NCBI RefSeq assembly: GCF_029589055.1
Contig: NZ_JARQZP010000003.1
Coordinates: 1 to 64,000 of the forward strand
Reading direction: 5' to 3'
Origin: Vibrio hannami
GTDB lineage: Bacteria; Pseudomonadota; Gammaproteobacteria; Enterobacterales; Vibrionaceae
Length of the DNA stretch: 64,000 nt
Position numbers and translations under genes: made by a program. The notes below the pieces were generated by a model. That model was not told the origin of the DNA. It did not search any database and saw nothing but the letters and a program-made list of their open reading frames with translations. This document shows positions 61,468 through 64,000 of the stretch, one piece after another (position 1 is the first letter of the stretch; each line of letters begins with the position of its first letter).

Positions 61468-63483
61468 ATGAATACTCGTCATGTACATGCATTACACTCA
61501 GGTGAACTCACTGTTCAAAAACGGCGAAATACGCCTAATGAACTGACTCAAAAAATACCGAATTTCGTTGATGCAGATATGCCACAGCAACACGCGGAGT
61601 TTTATGCTGACTTACCGTACTTGCCCCTAGCGACCCTGGACGCTAACGGTCGGCCTTGGGTGGGTTTATTGGTTACACGAGAGAAAGACGATCCTTCTAT
61701 TGGTATCAAAGTTACTGAGCGCAATCGCCTATTGGTAGTGACTGACGCAGTTGCATATGATCCATTTGTAAGAGCGTTAGAGCATATGAAGGTTGATACT
61801 CCGAGAGGTAAAACGTTGTTCGCAGGTGTTGGCATCGATTTCTCAAATCGTCGTCGTAATAAGTTTGCTGGAACAATTGATAGTGTGGACATAGAACCTT
61901 CGGGCAAGATCCATCTAAACCTTTCATCCAATCAACACTTAGGAAATTGCCCTAAATATATTACGGTTCGATCATTGGAGCATTACAGGCGCAATGCCGA
62001 AATACTATTCGATTGTTTTGAATCGATTAATGTCAGACTACCCGATATTAGTAAGGAGCTGATTAACCAGGCCAGTACGGTCTTTTTAGCTACGAAACAT
62101 ACAGTGGATAATGATTCAGTTAGCGATGACCAGCCAGATATGGGGCTAAATCATCGCGGTGGCGCACCCGGGTTTGTACGCCTTTACGAAGAGATCATGG
62201 GTGATGAAGTTACAACCTACATAGTCATGCCGGATCATTCAGGTAACCGGTTCTATCAATCACTTGGAAATATCCAAATCAATAAACAGGTTGGTTTGAT
62301 ATTTCCAGATTTCATTTCTGGCAGCCTACTATATATAACCGGTGAGGCGGAAAACCTGTTTGATGAAGAGGCTGAGGAGTTGATGCCTCGGGTTAGTTTA
62401 TTAACACGAATCCGTGTAACTGGTGCTGTACACATTAAGCAAGGCTTAAATCTCAAAATGGTATCGGCAGAGCGATTTTCTCCCTATAACCCGCCCATCA
62501 GATACTTAAAGCATGAACTAGAACAAATGGGACGTTATGGAGAGGCTGCCCCTGATTCTGACAATTCAATCTCTGCAACGTTAGTGTCGGTTAAACAGCT
62601 TACAACTAGTGTAAGTACATTCACGTTCCAATTGTCAAAAGCGGTAGTGTTACCTTCTCCGGGAGGATTTGGTGTGTTTGATTTTTCAGGAGTTATTGAT
62701 TCTGGTTACCGACATATGGATGACGACAATCCGCAGTTGGTGAACGACGATTATATTCGTACCTGGACACTCTCAAGCTCAGCTGACTTTGATGTAGAAG
62801 CAAAGAAGTTTAGCTCGGTGAGTGAAATCAATGTAACGGTTAAACGCAAACCCGGTGGATTAATTTCCAATCTTTTACATGAAAATGCTGAGCAGAGAAT
62901 TCAAAATACAAATCAAAAGCCTAGCAGTGTTATACGCTCTGGTTTTAAAGGCGCTGGTGCTGGTTTTAGCTGCTTTAACAACAAGGCTTACAGTGGCCTG
63001 CCTGCTATTCCACCGTATATGCTTTGGGTAGCAGGTGGTGTAGGTATTACGCCGTTTATGGCTATGTGGGACGGTATTTTGAATGTGTCTCGCGCACTCC
63101 CAGACCGAACAGAATTAACGACGGATATTATACTGCTGTTTGCTGGACGCGATGATGATATGAATCTGCTGAAACCTTTTCTGGAAAAAACGTCTTCACT
63201 TCCCAGCAATGTGCGTATAAAGGTATTTGGGTACCAGAGTATCAGCACTAACGAGTCAAATGGAAACAAAACGTTTTTCGAGCTCAAGCAAGGGTTTTCA
63301 GACTCAACTCTTGAAATAGAACAAAGGCGACTACAACAAAGTGACTTTGAGAGCATAGATCACTTGTCCGCTAGAGAAGTGTTTCTATGTGGTCCCAACG
63401 CACTTATGGAGATGGCTACAACGTCGTTGCAAAGCCTTGGTGGAACTGATTTGAAAATTCATCGGGAATCATACTTTTATTAG
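61468..63483 (+). CDS. Pyridoxamine-oxidase-like / ferredoxin-reductase-like fusion
   Basis: 671 residues in one frame. Residues about 30-330 contain two PNPOx-type split-barrel modules (PYLPLATLDANGRPWVGLLV and STVFLATKHTVDNDSVSD, with GNIQINKQVGLIFPDFISG later), which bind FMN or similar. Residues about 365-671 are an FNR-like reductase: FAD-binding barrel (TWTLSSSADFDV) and NAD domain (PPYMLWVAGGVGITPFMAMW and EVFLCGPNALMEMATTSLQS). No [2Fe-2S] C-terminal domain follows. Such fusions pair a flavin oxidase/reductase with an electron donor module in a single chain; the substrate is unknown. It is in an operon with GST. Confidence 0.85.
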   Translation: MNTRHVHALHSGELTVQKRRNTPNELTQKIPNFVDADMPQQHAEFYADLPYLPLATLDANGRPWVGLLVTREKDDPSIGIKVTERNRLLVVTDAVAYDPFVRALEHMKVDTPRGKTLFAGVGIDFSNRRRNKFAGTIDSVDIEPSGKIHLNLSSNQHLGNCPKYITVRSLEHYRRNAEILFDCFESINVRLPDISKELINQASTVFLATKHTVDNDSVSDDQPDMGLNHRGGAPGFVRLYEEIMGDEVTTYIVMPDHSGNRFYQSLGNIQINKQVGLIFPDFISGSLLYITGEAENLFDEEAEELMPRVSLLTRIRVTGAVHIKQGLNLKMVSAERFSPYNPPIRYLKHELEQMGRYGEAAPDSDNSISATLVSVKQLTTSVSTFTFQLSKAVVLPSPGGFGVFDFSGVIDSGYRHMDDDNPQLVNDDYIRTWTLSSSADFDVEAKKFSSVSEINVTVKRKPGGLISNLLHENAEQRIQNTNQKPSSVIRSGFKGAGAGFSCFNNKAYSGLPAIPPYMLWVAGGVGITPFMAMWDGILNVSRALPDRTELTTDIILLFAGRDDDMNLLKPFLEKTSSLPSNVRIKVFGYQSISTNESNGNKTFFELKQGFSDSTLEIEQRRLQQSDFESIDHLSAREVFLCGPNALMEMATTSLQSLGGTDLKIHRESYFY

Positions 63484-63577
63484 AATCGCTTGTTTGTCTC
63501 AATCGCTAAATGGTGAATGAGGAGAGTTACAAGTTCCAAAGACCCATCTGAAAGGGCACTGCCATCGCAATGGTAGG

Positions 63578-63862
63578 TTATATAATATTGTTTCGTACTA
63601 ATCCCCGCTTCACATTGGTACAGAGCTTTCCAAACTTACGAATGTCATCGAATCCGGGGGAGATACCCCGGTTTATGGTGTTTTCCCAGTAGGTTAGCTC
63701 TGAATCAACCAGTTCCATCAATTTTTTGGGACAACCAATGCAATTATTGTCTGTACCACAAACGAAGGTGTCTTCTTCATAAAGAGGAAATTCTTCTTTC
63801 GCTTGTTCGATGATGTAGCGCATTGCGGTAATACGATCAGGCTTCATGGTGGTGAGGGACAT
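63578..63862 (-). CDS. Small cysteine-containing protein, unknown function
   Basis: 94 residues, no signal peptide. FVCGTDNNCIGCPKKLMELV contains CxxxxxCxxC, possibly a metal or redox site, and a further cysteine lies near residue 81. The rest is helical. It is convergent with the fusion oxidoreductase gene. Two start codons (63862 and the methionine five codons inside) are both without a clear ribosome site. Confidence 0.55.
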   Translation of the reverse strand: MSLTTMKPDRITAMRYIIEQAKEEFPLYEEDTFVCGTDNNCIGCPKKLMELVDSELTYWENTINRGISPGFDDIRKFGKLCTNVKRGLVRNNII

Positions 63863-64000
63863 GGTTGAATTATGGTGAGCAAGGGTACCATCTGATTTGC
63901 TAATTTAGAAATAGCTCACAAGAAGTATCTTTACTGCCCAGACCTAGACTAAAGTCATGCATGGGTACACGGAATATCAACTATGTTTAAAGGGATATTA
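63863..64000. other. Right edge, no gene recognised
   Basis: 138 bases with no complete ORF, hairpin or repeat recognised. An ATG at 63981 (ATGTTTAAAGGG) may be the start of a gene continuing beyond the window; too little is visible to tell. Confidence 0.3.

Noticed and set aside
1..64000. CRISPR arrays, tRNA or rRNA genes, prophage, toxin-antitoxin or phage-defence systems
   Set aside because: No regularly spaced repeats, no cloverleaf-like sequences and no defence-system genes were found in reading both strands.

Overview
The window looks like a chromosomal segment of a marine gammaproteobacterium, most likely a Vibrio. The evidence is the moderately AT-rich DNA, Vibrio-style small proteins, and gene families typical of that genus (TRAP and SSS sugar-acid transporters, two Cache-domain chemoreceptors, and MdaB, HxlR and HypT type genes). 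No rRNA, tRNA, CRISPR array or prophage was seen. Mobile DNA is limited to one decayed IS5-family element with an IS3 orfA stub beside it.

Bases 1-23000 are a mosaic of small transcription units, mostly stress and redox genes with local regulators. They include a truncated LysR gene at the left edge, a flavodoxin-fold quinone reductase fused to a SnoaL-like domain, the IS remnant, an O-acetyltransferase, an HxlR regulator divergent from a DsbA/FrnE-type oxidoreductase, an ArsR regulator divergent from an ArsP-like permease, an MdaB-type quinone reductase, a sugar-efflux transporter, a LysR regulator divergent from nhaC-iadA, a GGDEF/EAL protein, a peroxiredoxin, an Asp/Glu racemase, a HypT-like regulator, an old-yellow-enzyme homologue and a chemoreceptor. 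A shared 35-43 base element lies upstream of the DsbA-like, MdaB-like and peroxiredoxin genes, suggesting one HxlR-controlled thiol/quinone stress regulon spread over 13 kb.

Bases 23200-43200 are a uronate catabolic island: kduI with a TRAP transporter and an IclR regulator; an exonuclease plus a cNMP/CBS/DUF294 protein; kdgR; kduD, a YgjV-like membrane protein, kdgF, an RpiB/LacAB-family isomerase, kdgK and eda; then two near-identical SSS symporters flanking uxaC and a cytoplasmic heparinase II/III-fold lyase. Five KdgR-box-like palindromes mark the promoters. Read together, oligouronides are imported, split by the lyase, and the unsaturated uronate is linearised (KdgF), isomerised (KduI or the RpiB-like protein), reduced (KduD), phosphorylated (KdgK) and cleaved (Eda) to pyruvate and glyceraldehyde-3-phosphate. 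UxaC would take the saturated uronate left at the other end.

Bases 43300-57000 hold a second chemoreceptor, a periplasmic binding-like protein, and a complete L-rhamnose locus (AraC regulator, rhaB, rhaA, ABC importer, rhaM, rhaD, fucO). Uronate plus rhamnose side by side fits a polymer such as ulvan or rhamnogalacturonan, but no secreted lyase, glycosidase or sulfatase is in the window. The right end carries an AhpD-like protein, an ABC-F ATPase, and a LysR regulator divergent from a GST and a pyridoxamine-oxidase-like/ferredoxin-reductase-like fusion.

Four otherwise well-conserved genes (nhaC, the GGDEF/EAL gene, dctM and the second symporter) are each broken by a single-base indel. This means either very recent inactivation or sequencing error, and should be resolved before the pathway is interpreted.
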